Shown piece by piece: positions 17,372-26,317 of a stretch of DNA of 64,000 nucleotides. The DNA comes from Paracraurococcus sp042666655. GTDB taxonomy: Bacteria > Pseudomonadota > Alphaproteobacteria > Acetobacterales > Acetobacteraceae. Numbering within the stretch: the stretch's first letter is position 1; the number at the start of each line of letters is the position of its first letter. Both the position numbers and the translations under genes were made by a program. The notes below the pieces were generated by a model, which saw only the letters and a list, made by a program, of their open reading frames with translations, was not told where the DNA came from and made no database searches. The DNA lies in assembly GCF_042666655.1 (NCBI RefSeq), contig NZ_JBHTDE010000001.1, forward strand, positions 1,116,001-1,180,000, written 5' to 3'.

Positions 17372-17722
17372 GATCTACCTCACGAACGGTATGCTGCGAT
17401 GCGATAGAATGGTGCAATGCAGCATAATGCCAGCTTAAAACGACGGGGCCCGGCTAGCCTCATGCGCCCGCGAAATGGGTGTAAATCACCCTTGGGTTGC
17501 TAAAGCATGGATGCGCATGCGATCTCGATGCGACCGTGACACCGCTGTGGCGTCCGCACCGCCACCCTCGCTAGGCTGCACCCACGCGCGGTGCCCGGGC
17601 CCGTCCCGGCGGCGCCTGGACGCCCGCGGCAACCAAGGGTCGCAAACGACCCGGGCTGGCCCGCCTGCGGTGCCCGGCTTGCACGCGATGGCGGCCCGCC
17701 CCGACAGGGAGGGCAGTATTCC
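17372..17722. other. Intergenic leader upstream of the EF-G-like gene, with inverted repeats
   Basis: The left half (17372-17520) is clearly less G+C-rich than its surroundings. It holds an 8-bp inverted repeat (TATGCTGC 17390-17397, GCAGCATA 17419-17426) and a small palindrome (GGGTG 17477-17481, CACCC 17487-17491, spacer TAAAT). Both could be operators or leader structures for the divergent genes. A GGGAGGG ribosome site precedes ATG 17723. No small gene is supported. Confidence 0.4.
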
Positions 17723-19669
17723 ATGCCTGACGCCAGCGGCAGACAACCCGGCGGGGCGAGGCCCCGTTCCATCGCGCTCATCGGCCCGCAGGCCAGCGGG
17801 AAATCCACCTTGTTCGACGCGCTGCTCGCCGCCGCCGGCGGCCCGGCGCGGCGCGGCGGCCCGCGCGGCCTGGGCACCGAGCTGCGGCTCGGCCATGCGA
17901 ATTTCCTGGGCGATGCCTGGTCGCTGCTGGACTGTCCCGGCTCGATCGAATTCGCCCATGAAGCGGCCTGCGCCCTGGCGGTCTGTGACCTGGCCGTGGT
18001 GGTGGCGGAGGCCGCGCCCGGCCGTGCCGCATCCCTCGGCCCGATCTTCCGGCTGCTGGAGGAACAGGGCGTCCCCGCCCTGGTCTTCGTCAACAAGATC
18101 GACCAGCTCGACGGCCGGGTGCGCGACACGCTGGCGGCGCTGCAGGGGCAGACCCGGCGCAAGCTGGTGCTGCGCCAGGTGCCGATCCGTGAGGGCGAGA
18201 CGGTCACCGGCTACGTCGATGTGGTCAGCGAGCGCGCCTACCGCTACCGGCGCGGCGCCGCGTCCGAGCGGATCGCGCTGCCGCCCACCATGCGGGAGCG
18301 CGAGGCGGAGGCGCGGGCCGAGCTGCTGGAGGCGCTGGCCGACCACGACGACGCCCTGCTGAAGAAGGTGCTGGAGGATCTGGCGCCGGAGCCGGAGGAG
18401 ATCTACCGCCCGCTCCATGCCGGCGAGGCGAGCGGCGCCGTCGTCTCCGTCCTGCTCGGTGCGGCCGAGCACAGCAACGGCATCCAGCGGCTGTGGAAGG
18501 CGCTGCGGCACGACGTGCCGGACCCGCAGGAAACCGCGGCACGGCGCGGCATCGCGCCCGACGGCCCGCCTCTGGCCCAGGTCTTCCGCACGCTGCATGC
18601 CGGCCATGCCGGGCGGCTGTCCTGGGCGCGGGTCTGGCGCGGGCCGGTGAGGGATGGCGCGCAGCTCGACGGCCACCGGGTGGGCGGCATCCACCGCTTC
18701 CCGAGCGGCGAGGCGCAGAAGGTGGCGGAGGCGGTCGCGGGCGAGCTCGTCGCACTCGGCCGGCTGGAGGGCGTGACGACGGGTGCCACGCTAGGCGCCG
18801 CCGCGCCGCTGACCTTCCCCGTGCCCGCCGCGCCAGTCCATGCGCTGGCGGTGGTGCTGGAGGATCGCAAGGACGAGGTTCGGCTGTCAGGCGCCCTGCA
18901 GCGGCTGGCGGAGGAGGACCCCGGCCTGACGGTGGCGCTGGATCCGGAAAGCGCCCAGACCATCCTGCACGGGCAGGGCGAGATCCATCTGCGCGCGGCG
19001 GTGGAGCGGCTGTCCAGTGCGTTGGGCATCAAGCTGCGCACCGTCCGGCCGCAGATCGCCTACCGCGAGACCATCCGCCAGGCCGTGACCCAGCATGCGA
19101 GGCTGAAGCGGCAGACCGGCGGGCATGGCCAGTTCGCCGACGTGAAGCTGCATTTAGAACCGCGCCCGCGCGGCGCCGGCTTCGCCTTCGAGGACAAGGT
19201 GGTCGGCGGCGCCGTGCCGCGCCGCTTCATTCCCGCGGTGGGGGAGGCGGCCGAGGCGGCGACCGCCAAGGGCCCGCTCGGCCACCCGGTGGTGGATGTT
19301 TCGGTGACCCTGCTGGACGGCAGCTTCCATTCGGTCGACAGCAGCGACATGGCCTTCGCCACCGCGACGCGGCAGGCGATGCAGGACGGGCTGGCCAAGG
19401 CCGACCCGGTGCTGCTGGAGCCGATCGATGCGATCACCGTCACCGTGCCGGCGGAGTACACACCCAACGCCCAGCGCTTGCTGACCGGGCGGCGCGGCCA
19501 GATCCTCGGCTATGCGGCGAAGGAGGGCTGGGAGGGCTGGGACGCGGTCGAGGCGCTGGTGCCGGCCGCCGAATTGCAGGACTTCATCATCGAGCTGCGC
19601 AGCCAGACCCAGGGCCTGGGCAGCTATGTGCACCGGTTCGATCACCTGGCGGAAGCCCGCCACCGGTAG
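17723..19669 (+). CDS. Elongation factor G-like GTPase
   Basis: 648 aa, shorter than true EF-G (about 690-700). The G domain is present but altered: G1 GPQASGKST at 21-29, G3 as D70-C-P-G, and NKID at 124-127. The usual switch-I threonine region around G2 is not recognisable. Domains II-V follow, with 'TGGHGQFADVKL' and 'YTPNAQRLLTGRRGQILGY' typical of EF-G domains IV-V. This is the 'EF-G-like protein' paralogue group found in addition to fusA. Whether it drives translocation or serves recycling or stress is unknown. ATG 17723 follows GGGAGGG. Confidence 0.87.
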   Translation: MPDASGRQPGGARPRSIALIGPQASGKSTLFDALLAAAGGPARRGGPRGLGTELRLGHANFLGDAWSLLDCPGSIEFAHEAACALAVCDLAVVVAEAAPGRAASLGPIFRLLEEQGVPALVFVNKIDQLDGRVRDTLAALQGQTRRKLVLRQVPIREGETVTGYVDVVSERAYRYRRGAASERIALPPTMREREAEARAELLEALADHDDALLKKVLEDLAPEPEEIYRPLHAGEASGAVVSVLLGAAEHSNGIQRLWKALRHDVPDPQETAARRGIAPDGPPLAQVFRTLHAGHAGRLSWARVWRGPVRDGAQLDGHRVGGIHRFPSGEAQKVAEAVAGELVALGRLEGVTTGATLGAAAPLTFPVPAAPVHALAVVLEDRKDEVRLSGALQRLAEEDPGLTVALDPESAQTILHGQGEIHLRAAVERLSSALGIKLRTVRPQIAYRETIRQAVTQHARLKRQTGGHGQFADVKLHLEPRPRGAGFAFEDKVVGGAVPRRFIPAVGEAAEAATAKGPLGHPVVDVSVTLLDGSFHSVDSSDMAFATATRQAMQDGLAKADPVLLEPIDAITVTVPAEYTPNAQRLLTGRRGQILGYAAKEGWEGWDAVEALVPAAELQDFIIELRSQTQGLGSYVHRFDHLAEARHR

Positions 19670-19787
19670 CCGCGCCGCGGTAGGTGATTTTGCGGAGCCG
19701 ATTCACGCCTCCGGGCCGTTCGGCCCTTCGGCGATCTGCTCCGGCGTGTATCCTGCCGCGCAACGCCGCTATCGGGGAAACGTGCTC

Positions 19788-20990
19788 ATGCCAGGACCGC
19801 TCGCGGGAATCCGCGTGCTCGACCTCACCACCGTGCTGGTCGGGCCCTATTGCACGCAGGTCCTGGCGGAGATGGGCGCCGAGGTCACCAAGGTGGAGGC
19901 GCCGGAAGGCGACGTGGTGCGGCTCATCGGGCCGGGCCGCAATCCGGGGATGGGCTGCATGTTCATCACCATCAACCGCGGCAAGCGCAGCATCGCGCTG
20001 GACCTGAAGAAGCCCGAAGCGCGGGCGGTGCTGCTGCGCCTGGCGCAGGCCGCCGACGTGCTGGTCACCAATATCCGCCCCGCCGCGATGGCGCGGCTGG
20101 GCCTCGACTACGCCGCGGTCCGGGCGGCCAATCCTCGCATCGTCTATGCCAGCGTCCTGGGCTATGCGCAGGACGGCCCCTACGGCCCGCGCCCCGCCTA
20201 TGATGACCTGATGCAGGGCGCTGCGCTGATCGCCGGGCTGAATGCGCAGGTCAGCGGCGGCGAGCCGCGCTACGTGCCGCTGGCCATGGCCGACCGCATC
20301 ACCGGGCTGATGGCGGCCAGCGCCATCAACGCCGCCCTGGTCCACCAGCTGCGCAGCGGCGAGGGCCAGCTGGTCGAGGTGCCGATGTTCGAGACGATGC
20401 TGAATTTTGTCCTCGGCGATCATCTCGGCGGCCGCGTCTTCGACCCGCCGCTGGATGGCGGCGGCTATGGCCGCCTGCTGTCGCCCGACCGCAAGCCGTA
20501 CCGCACCAGGGACGGCTTCGTCTGCACGATGATCTACAACGACCGGCAGTGGCGGAATTTCTGTGCGGCCGTCGGCTGGCCCGACCTCGTGGCGACCGAC
20601 TCGCGCTTCGCCAGCCATGCGACGCGGACGGTGCATATCGACGCGGTGCTTGGGATGCTGGCGCAGGAATTCCTGACGCGGACCAGCGCCGAATGGATGG
20701 CGCTGCTGGAGGCGGCCGACCTGCCGGTGACGCCGGTGCATACGCTGGACTCGATCTTCGAGGACCCGCATCTGCTGGCGACAGGCTTCTTCGAGGCGGA
20801 GGACCACTCGACCGAAGGCCGCATCACCCGCATGGCGCCGCCGGTGAGATTCTCGGCCACGCCGACCGGCGCGCGCTTGCCCTCGCCGCAGCTCGGCGGC
20901 GACAGCGCCGCGATCCTGGCCGAGGCGGGCTATGACGCGGCCGAGATCGCCGCGCTGCTGGAAACGCGGGCGGTCGTCGCCCCGCCTTAG
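19788..20990 (+). CDS. CaiB/BaiF family CoA-transferase (first copy)
   Basis: 400-aa class III CoA-transferase. The N-terminal 'GIRVLDLTTVLVGPYCTQVLA' region binds CoA (positions 5-25), 'INRGKRSIALDLK' follows, and the catalytic aspartate is D139 in 'PAYDDLMQG'. These enzymes move CoA between carboxylic acids by an acyl-enzyme anhydride on the aspartate. The substrate pair is not evident. The last three bases overlap the stop of the convergent, broken RidA gene. ATG 19788 follows a GGGGAAA ribosome site. Confidence 0.9.
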   Translation: MPGPLAGIRVLDLTTVLVGPYCTQVLAEMGAEVTKVEAPEGDVVRLIGPGRNPGMGCMFITINRGKRSIALDLKKPEARAVLLRLAQAADVLVTNIRPAAMARLGLDYAAVRAANPRIVYASVLGYAQDGPYGPRPAYDDLMQGAALIAGLNAQVSGGEPRYVPLAMADRITGLMAASAINAALVHQLRSGEGQLVEVPMFETMLNFVLGDHLGGRVFDPPLDGGGYGRLLSPDRKPYRTRDGFVCTMIYNDRQWRNFCAAVGWPDLVATDSRFASHATRTVHIDAVLGMLAQEFLTRTSAEWMALLEAADLPVTPVHTLDSIFEDPHLLATGFFEAEDHSTEGRITRMAPPVRFSATPTGARLPSPQLGGDSAAILAEAGYDAAEIAALLETRAVVAPP

Positions 20991-21397
20991 GGCAGCTGCG
21001 CCACCGCCGACATCCCGACGAGGAATTCCAGCTTCACCAGGCCACACTGGATGCACCAGCGAGCCGGCGGCTCACTGGGGAAGAACTCCCGGTAGACCAG
21101 GTCATCGCCGCGTAGTGCGCCATGTCGGAGAGGAAGATGGTGACATAGGCGATATCCGCCATCGTGCCGCCGCCGGCCTCCACGACCGACCGGATGCCGC
21201 CCAGCACGGCGCGGGTCTGCGCCCCGGCATCGCGCTCGCCGACCAGCCTGCCCTCCGCATCCAGCGCCGGGATGCCGGAGACATAGGGAGAGATAGAGTA
21301 TGTTGCCGGCCTTCACCCCCGGCGAGTAGAGCGCCAGCGGCGGGGCGGAGCCGGGCGGGATGATCGGCGTCTTCGGCAGGGCGGTATCTCTTTTCAT
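20987..21397 (-). pseudogene. RidA/YjgF-family protein, disrupted by two frame changes
   Basis: The first 37 codons (MKRDTALPKTPIIPPGSAPP ... 'GVKAGNILY') and the last part ('LVYREFFPSEPPARWCIQCG ...') share one frame and fit a RidA-family start and end. The middle third fits the family ('YVSGIPALDAEGRLVGE', 'ADIAYVTIFLSDMAHYA') only in another frame. The first break, near 21285-21294, looks like a 10-base near-duplication. The second, near 21103, lacks one base. Together they restore the frame, so a 136-residue product would have about 60 wrong residues. RidA proteins deaminate reactive enamines. Real decay or an assembly error are both possible. Confidence 0.78.
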
Positions 21398-21495
21398 GGT
21401 CGATGTCGCACGGCGTGATGGCCGTCGGGGCGCGGCAAGCGCCGAACGAACCTTGGCCCGGCCACCGCGTTGCCGCGCGGGACGGGAGAGACGGC

Positions 21496-21765
21496 ATGCG
21501 GCGACACTGGCGATTGCTGGCGGCTTTGGCGATGCTGCCGGGTGGCGCCCTGGCGCAGACGGGCAGCCCACGCGAGCCGCCACGGCCGGAGATGCCGGCG
21601 CCGCCCGCCACGCCTCCCGCCGCCCCGCCCGCCGGCGTGTTGCGGCCGCCGCTTCAGGTCGATCCCGGCATCCAGGCACCCGTACCCGTTCCAACCCCCG
21701 GCACCATGCCGGTCATCCCGCCACCCGGCACGCCGGGCGGCGACCCGCGGGTACAGCCGCGCTGA
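21496..21765 (+). CDS. Small exported proline-rich protein (89 aa)
   Basis: A clear Sec signal peptide (MRRHWRLLAALAMLPGGALA, cleavage near residue 20) is followed by a low-complexity tail rich in Pro, Ala and Gly ('PPATPPAAPPAG', 'PVPVPTPGTMPVIPPPG'). A GGGAGAG ribosome site precedes ATG 21496. No family is recognised. The tail suggests a periplasmic or wall-associated spacer-like protein, which is inference. It diverges from the broken RidA gene. Confidence 0.6.
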   Translation: MRRHWRLLAALAMLPGGALAQTGSPREPPRPEMPAPPATPPAAPPAGVLRPPLQVDPGIQAPVPVPTPGTMPVIPPPGTPGGDPRVQPR

Positions 21766-21812
21766 TCCTGGTGTTTGCCGGTCCGATTCAGGCCTACGGC
21801 CATCGGGCCGGT

Positions 21813-23131
21813 TCAGTGCAGCTTCACCCCTGGCGCGGCGCGAGGTCACCAGCCCCGCCGGCGTCCGCCACAGCACCGGCGCCCGGCCATGCAGCGCGGT
21901 CTGGTGCATCTTGTCGTTGATCGGTACATCAGCCGGGCGAAGTGGCCCGCGATGAACATGCTCTTGCCCATCAGGCTGCCCACCGTGCTGTACTTGCCGA
22001 GCAAGACCAGCGAGCCGAAGTCGCGGTAGACGAAATCGGTCAGCGCCTGGCCGGCCAAGCGCCGGTCCATTTGCCCGACCATGTGGCTGGCCCGCTGGTG
22101 CGCCGCCTGGGCGCGCGGCGGCAGGAAGCCCTTGCCGTCCGGCCGCGGGCAGGCAGCGCAGTCGCCCATGCCGAAGATGTCCGGATCGCGCGTGGTGCGC
22201 AGCGTCGGCGCGGCCAGCAGCTGGTTGGTCCGCGTCGTCTCCATCTCGCCGATCTCCTTCAGCACCTCCGGCCCCTTCACCCCGGCGGCCCGAACCACCA
22301 GCCCGCCCGGCAGGAAGTCGCCATCGGCCAGGCGGACGCCGTCGGCGCGCACCTTGCTGACTCGGCGGCCAGCCAGCACCTCGACGCCGATCCTGGCCGG
22401 CAGGTCGGTGGTGGCGATCGAGATGCGTTCGGGCAAGGCGGGCAGGATGCGCGGCGCAGCCTCGACCAGGCGGATCCGGATATCGCGCCCGGGGTCGATG
22501 CGGGTCAGGCCATATAGGCGACGACCGCGCGCACCGTGCGGTGCAACTCGGCCGCCAGCTCGATGCCGGTGGCGCCGGCGCCGATGATCGCCACGTGCAA
22601 CTGGCCCGGCCGGACCGGCTCCGCCTGGCTATTGGCGCGGAAGCAGGCATTGACCAGGCGGCGGTGGAAGCGGCTGGCCTGTTCCAGCGTCTCCAGCGGC
22701 ACCGCATATTGCGCGGCGCCGGGCGTGCCGAAGTCGTTGGTGACGCTGCCGACCGAGACGATCAGCGTGTCGTAGGGCACCGCCGAGGGCGGGGTGATCC
22801 GCCGCCCCTCCTCGTCTTGCGTGGCGCCCAGCAGGACCTGCGGCCCTTCTCGGTCGAGCCCGGCCAGCTCGCCGAAGCGGTGGGTGAAGTGGTGCCAATG
22901 CGCCTGGGCCAGGTAGTTCAGCTCGTGCTGCGAGCGGTCGAGGCTGCCGGCGGCGACCGAGTGCAGCAGCGGCTTCCACAGATGGGTGCGGCCCTTCTCG
23001 ACCAGCGTGACCTGCGCCCGGTCCGACCTGCCGAGCCCATTCCCCAGCCGCGTCACCAGTTCCAGCCCCGCGGCGCCGCCGCCCACCACGACGATCCGGT
23101 GCGGTGCCGCAGACTGATCCTTGGCCGCCAT
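21813..23131 (-). pseudogene. Type II NADH dehydrogenase (NDH-2-like), frameshifted
   Basis: The N-terminal part from ATG 23131 ('RIVVVGGGAAGLELVTRLG', 'VAIIGAGATGIELAAELHR') has both dinucleotide-binding loops of an NDH-2 flavoprotein. It stops at 22505 in 'VVAYMA'. Two extra bases near 22514 (TATAT) explain this: in the next frame the protein continues 'GLTRIDPGRDIRIRLVEAAP ...' through 'MGDCAACPRPDGKGFLPPRA' to about 21920. A further shift breaks 'FARLMYRS' from 'DKMHQTALHGRAPVLWR', and the expected ending 'VKLH' with stop lies at 21813. At least two, probably three, indels. Intact enzymes pass electrons from NADH to quinone without proton pumping. Confidence 0.82.
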
Positions 23132-23245
23132 CGATCTGCTCCGCGGCTGGGATTGTGACCCTAGCGGTCGCGGCGCGGCGAAGGCGAGCGCGGTTTGACA
23201 GCCCGCGCACCGGCCGGGAGACTCGGCGCAAAGGGGAGGGCGGGC

Positions 23246-24094
23246 ATGGATGAGGTCGCGTTGCAGGGCTGGATCGGCCGCGAGGAGGTGGCGGAGGATG
23301 AGGCGAGCCTGGTGCTGCTGCGCCGACTCGCCGCCTTGCTGGACCAGGACCCGGCGGGCCTTCGCCGTGGCGCGCCGATGCCGGAGGGCTGGCACGTGGC
23401 GCTGTTCGGCCCGCTGGCGCGGCAATCCGGGCTGGGGCAGGACGGCCATGCCGCGCTCGGCGAATTCCTGCCGCCGGTGCCTTTGCCGCGGCGGATGTTC
23501 GCCGGGCGGCGCACCTGGTTCAACGCCCCCATCGCCATCGGCGCCGAGGTCCGCCGCGTCTCCCGCATTGCCGCCATCACCCCGAAGGCCGGCCGCAGCG
23601 GGCGGATGATCTTCGTCACCCTCCGCCACGGGATCGAAAGCGACGGCCGCGAATGCGTGGTCGAGGAGCAGGACCTGGTCTACCGCGAGGCCGCGGTGCC
23701 GGGCGCGGCCGGCCTGGAAGCGTCCTTGCCCGAACTGCCCGCCGAGGCGGTGCGCGAGCGCTTCACGCCCGACACCACGCTGATGTTCCGCTACTCGGCC
23801 GTCACCAACAACGGCCACCGCATCCACTACGACGCCGACTATGCGCGCGGGACGGAGGGCTATCCCGCCCTGGTGGTCAATGGCGGCATCACCACGACGA
23901 AGCTGTCGGAACTCGCCAAGCGGCATTTGCCCGGGCCGCTGCGGCAGGTGACGACGCGGGCGGGGCGGCCGCTGTTTGTCGGGCGGGAGGCGACGCTCGC
24001 CTGCCACCTGGAAGCGCCGGGCCGCGCGCGGCTCTGGGCGCTCGACGATGCTGGCCGGCTGGCCTTTGAATGCGTGGCGGAGGGCGCGGCATGA
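23246..24094 (+). CDS. MaoC-family hydratase with FAS1-like dehydratase domain (mesaconyl-C4-CoA hydratase-like)
   Basis: 282 aa, a double hot-dog hydratase. The N-terminal half resembles the FAS1-like dehydratase domain ('RRMFAGRRTWFNAPIAIGAE'). The C-terminal half carries the MaoC/HTD2-type hydratase segment 'FRYSAVTNNGHRIHYDADYA', with its Asp/His-rich active site. Relatives hydrate mesaconyl-C4-CoA or similar beta-unsaturated acyl-CoA. AGGGGAGGG precedes ATG 23246. The stop overlaps the ATG of the CoA-transferase (ATGA), so the two products probably work in one pathway. Confidence 0.82.
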   Translation: MDEVALQGWIGREEVAEDEASLVLLRRLAALLDQDPAGLRRGAPMPEGWHVALFGPLARQSGLGQDGHAALGEFLPPVPLPRRMFAGRRTWFNAPIAIGAEVRRVSRIAAITPKAGRSGRMIFVTLRHGIESDGRECVVEEQDLVYREAAVPGAAGLEASLPELPAEAVRERFTPDTTLMFRYSAVTNNGHRIHYDADYARGTEGYPALVVNGGITTTKLSELAKRHLPGPLRQVTTRAGRPLFVGREATLACHLEAPGRARLWALDDAGRLAFECVAEGAA

Positions 24095-25290
24095 CCAAGG
24101 GACCGCTGTCCGGCGTCAAGGTCCTCGACCTCACCGCCGTCGTCGTCGGCCCCTCCTGCACCCTGACGCTGGCCGAGCAGGGCGCCGAGGTCATCAAGCT
24201 GGAGAGCCCGGAAGGCGACCTGCTGCGCAAGCTGGGCGGCCCGGCGCCGTCGCCCGACATGTCGCCCAAATTCATCCACTTCAACCGCGGCAAGCGCAGC
24301 ATGGCCGTCGACCTCAAGACCGCCGAAGGCATGGCGGTGCTGGCGCGGCTGGCGGAGCAGGCCGACGTGCTGGTCACCAACATGCGCGGCGGCGCGCTCA
24401 AGCGGCTCGGCATCACCTGGGAGGCTTTGCGGCCGCGCAACCCGCGCCTGGTCTTCTGCGTCATCGCCGGCTTCGGCAGCCGTGGCCGCCACCACGACAG
24501 CCCGGCCTACGACACCATAATCCAGGGCATGTCGGGCTTCGCCGCGGCGCTTGGCCGCGTCACCGGGGAGCCGCGCTACGCCCCCTTCGTGCTGTGCGAC
24601 CACATCACCGGCATCGTCGCCTCCCAGGCCATCACCGCCGCCCTGTACGCCCGCGAACGCAGTGGCGAGGGTCAGGCGATCGAGGTGCCGATGTACGAGA
24701 GCATGGCCCATTTCGTCCTGACCGAGCACATGTTCAGGCGTACCTTCGACCCCGGCGGCGCCACCGGAGACCCGCGGGTGATGAACCCGGACGCCAAGCC
24801 GATCCCGACGCAGGACGGCTACATCGCCGTCTCCGCCAATACCGATGCCCAGGCCTTCGCCTTCTTCGACGCCATCGGCCGGCCCGAGCTGCGCGACGAC
24901 CCGCGATTCAGTTCCGTCGTCGCCCGCTTCCGCAACGTCGATGCCTATTTCACCCTGCGCGCCGCGGCGCTGCGCCGGCGTCCGACCGCGGAATGGGCCG
25001 CGGAGTTCCGCAAGCGCGAGATTCCCGCCATGCCCTATGCGACGATCGAGGGGCTGCTGGAGGACCCGCATCTCTGGGAGACCGGGCTGCTGCGGAAGGA
25101 GATCCACCCGACGGAAGGCGCGATGACCGGGCTCGGCCGCCCCGTCACCTTCTCCGCCGCCGGGCCGGATGAGATCCGCCTCGCGCCGCGGCTCTCGGCC
25201 GATGCGCGCGGCGTGCTCGCCGAGGCAGGCTACACGCCGGCCGAGATCGAATCCCTGCTCGGCGGCGCGGTAGTCGCGCCGCCGGCCTGA
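24091..25290 (+). CDS. CaiB/BaiF family CoA-transferase (second copy)
   Basis: 399 aa, class III CoA-transferase. 'VKVLDLTAVVVGPSCTLTLA' is at the N-terminus, 'FNRGKRSMAVDLK' follows, and the catalytic aspartate is D141 in 'PAYDTIIQG'. It is about as long as the first copy at 19788 but clearly divergent from it. Translational overlap with the MaoC-type hydratase suggests it makes or isomerises the CoA ester that the hydratase uses. In the 3-hydroxypropionate bicycle a CaiB-type mesaconyl-CoA C1-C4 transferase and such a hydratase act in sequence. Here this remains a hypothesis. Confidence 0.88.
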   Translation: MTKGPLSGVKVLDLTAVVVGPSCTLTLAEQGAEVIKLESPEGDLLRKLGGPAPSPDMSPKFIHFNRGKRSMAVDLKTAEGMAVLARLAEQADVLVTNMRGGALKRLGITWEALRPRNPRLVFCVIAGFGSRGRHHDSPAYDTIIQGMSGFAAALGRVTGEPRYAPFVLCDHITGIVASQAITAALYARERSGEGQAIEVPMYESMAHFVLTEHMFRRTFDPGGATGDPRVMNPDAKPIPTQDGYIAVSANTDAQAFAFFDAIGRPELRDDPRFSSVVARFRNVDAYFTLRAAALRRRPTAEWAAEFRKREIPAMPYATIEGLLEDPHLWETGLLRKEIHPTEGAMTGLGRPVTFSAAGPDEIRLAPRLSADARGVLAEAGYTPAEIESLLGGAVVAPPA

Positions 25291-25294
25291 GACG

Positions 25295-26254
25295 TCATTC
25301 CGGGGTGATCCCCGCCGCGGCCGCCACCCGCTTCCATTGCGGGATCTCCTGCCGCAGCCGCGCCGTCAGCGCCTCCGGCCCGGTCAGCAGCACGGTCGCG
25401 CCCTGCGCCGTCATCCGCCGCATCAGCGGGCTGTCCGGCGCGCGCAGCGCTGCCATCTCCCGCATCAGGACCGGCACCGCCTCGGCCGGCGTCGCCCGGC
25501 CGCCGAGCATGGCGAACCAGAAGGGCACGGCAAAGCCGGGCACCGCCTCGCCGATCGACGGCACATGGGGCAGTGCCGGGCTGCGCGCCGCGGTCGTCAC
25601 CGCCAGCGGGCGGACCTTGCCGTCCTGCAATTGGCCCGCGGGGATCGAGGGATCGCCGGTCCAGAGGTCGATATCTCCCGCCAGCAGCGCGGTCAGCGAC
25701 TGGGTTACGCCGCGATAGGGCACGTGCAACAGCTCGATCCCCGCCAGATTCTGCAGCAGCGCCATCGACAGGTGGGTGGACGATCCGATCCCGGCCGAGC
25801 CGACGCTAATCCGCCCAGGGCTCGCCTTGGCGGCGGCCAGCAGTCCGGCGAAATCGGCGAAGGGCGCATCGGCCCTTGCTGCCAGCAGCAGCGAGCTCTC
25901 GGAGACCAGCGTCACCGGCACCAGGTCCGCGAAGGGATCGAAGCCGGGGTCCTTCATGATCCCCGGCAGGGTGGCGAAGGAGGTGGTGGTGAACAGGAAG
26001 CTGTGCCCGTCCGTCTCCCGTGCCACGAATTGCGTGCCGACGGCGCTGCCGGCGCCGGGCTTCGATTCGATCACCACCGGCTGGCCGAGCCGCTGCGACA
26101 GGTGCTCGGCGATGATCCGCGCCGGCACCTCCTGCGGCCCGCCCGGCGCGAAGGGGCTGATGAAGCGGATCGGGCGGTTGGGCCAGGCTGGCTGGGCCAG
26201 CGCCGGCGTCGCCAGGGCGGCGACCAGCAGCGCGCGTCGTCCGATTCCCGTCAT
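25295..26254 (-). CDS. Tripartite tricarboxylate transporter receptor (Bug/TctC family), first
   Basis: 319-aa periplasmic binding protein. A signal peptide (MTGIGRRALLVAALATPALA) is followed by 'WPNRPIRFISPFAPGGPQEV', the usual start of mature Bug proteins, and 'HVPYRGVTQSLTALLAGDID', the typical ligand-pocket loop. Bug proteins bind carboxylates and many are orphans without TctA/TctB, as here. A GGGGAGAAG ribosome site precedes the ATG at 26254. It converges with the CoA-transferase, whose stop is 5 bases away. Confidence 0.9.
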   Translation of the reverse strand: MTGIGRRALLVAALATPALAQPAWPNRPIRFISPFAPGGPQEVPARIIAEHLSQRLGQPVVIESKPGAGSAVGTQFVARETDGHSFLFTTTSFATLPGIMKDPGFDPFADLVPVTLVSESSLLLAARADAPFADFAGLLAAAKASPGRISVGSAGIGSSTHLSMALLQNLAGIELLHVPYRGVTQSLTALLAGDIDLWTGDPSIPAGQLQDGKVRPLAVTTAARSPALPHVPSIGEAVPGFAVPFWFAMLGGRATPAEAVPVLMREMAALRAPDSPLMRRMTAQGATVLLTGPEALTARLRQEIPQWKRVAAAAGITPE

Positions 26255-26317
26255 GCTCTTCTCTCCCCGTTGCGAAAGGCATACAGCCGGGCGGGCGCAG
26301 CCCCAAGGGATCGCTCC

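Noticed and set aside
17591..17722. Upstream extension of the EF-G-like protein
   Set aside because: The extra residues are Pro/Arg-rich and non-conserved; GGGAGGG before ATG 17723 and the G1 motif position support the shorter form.
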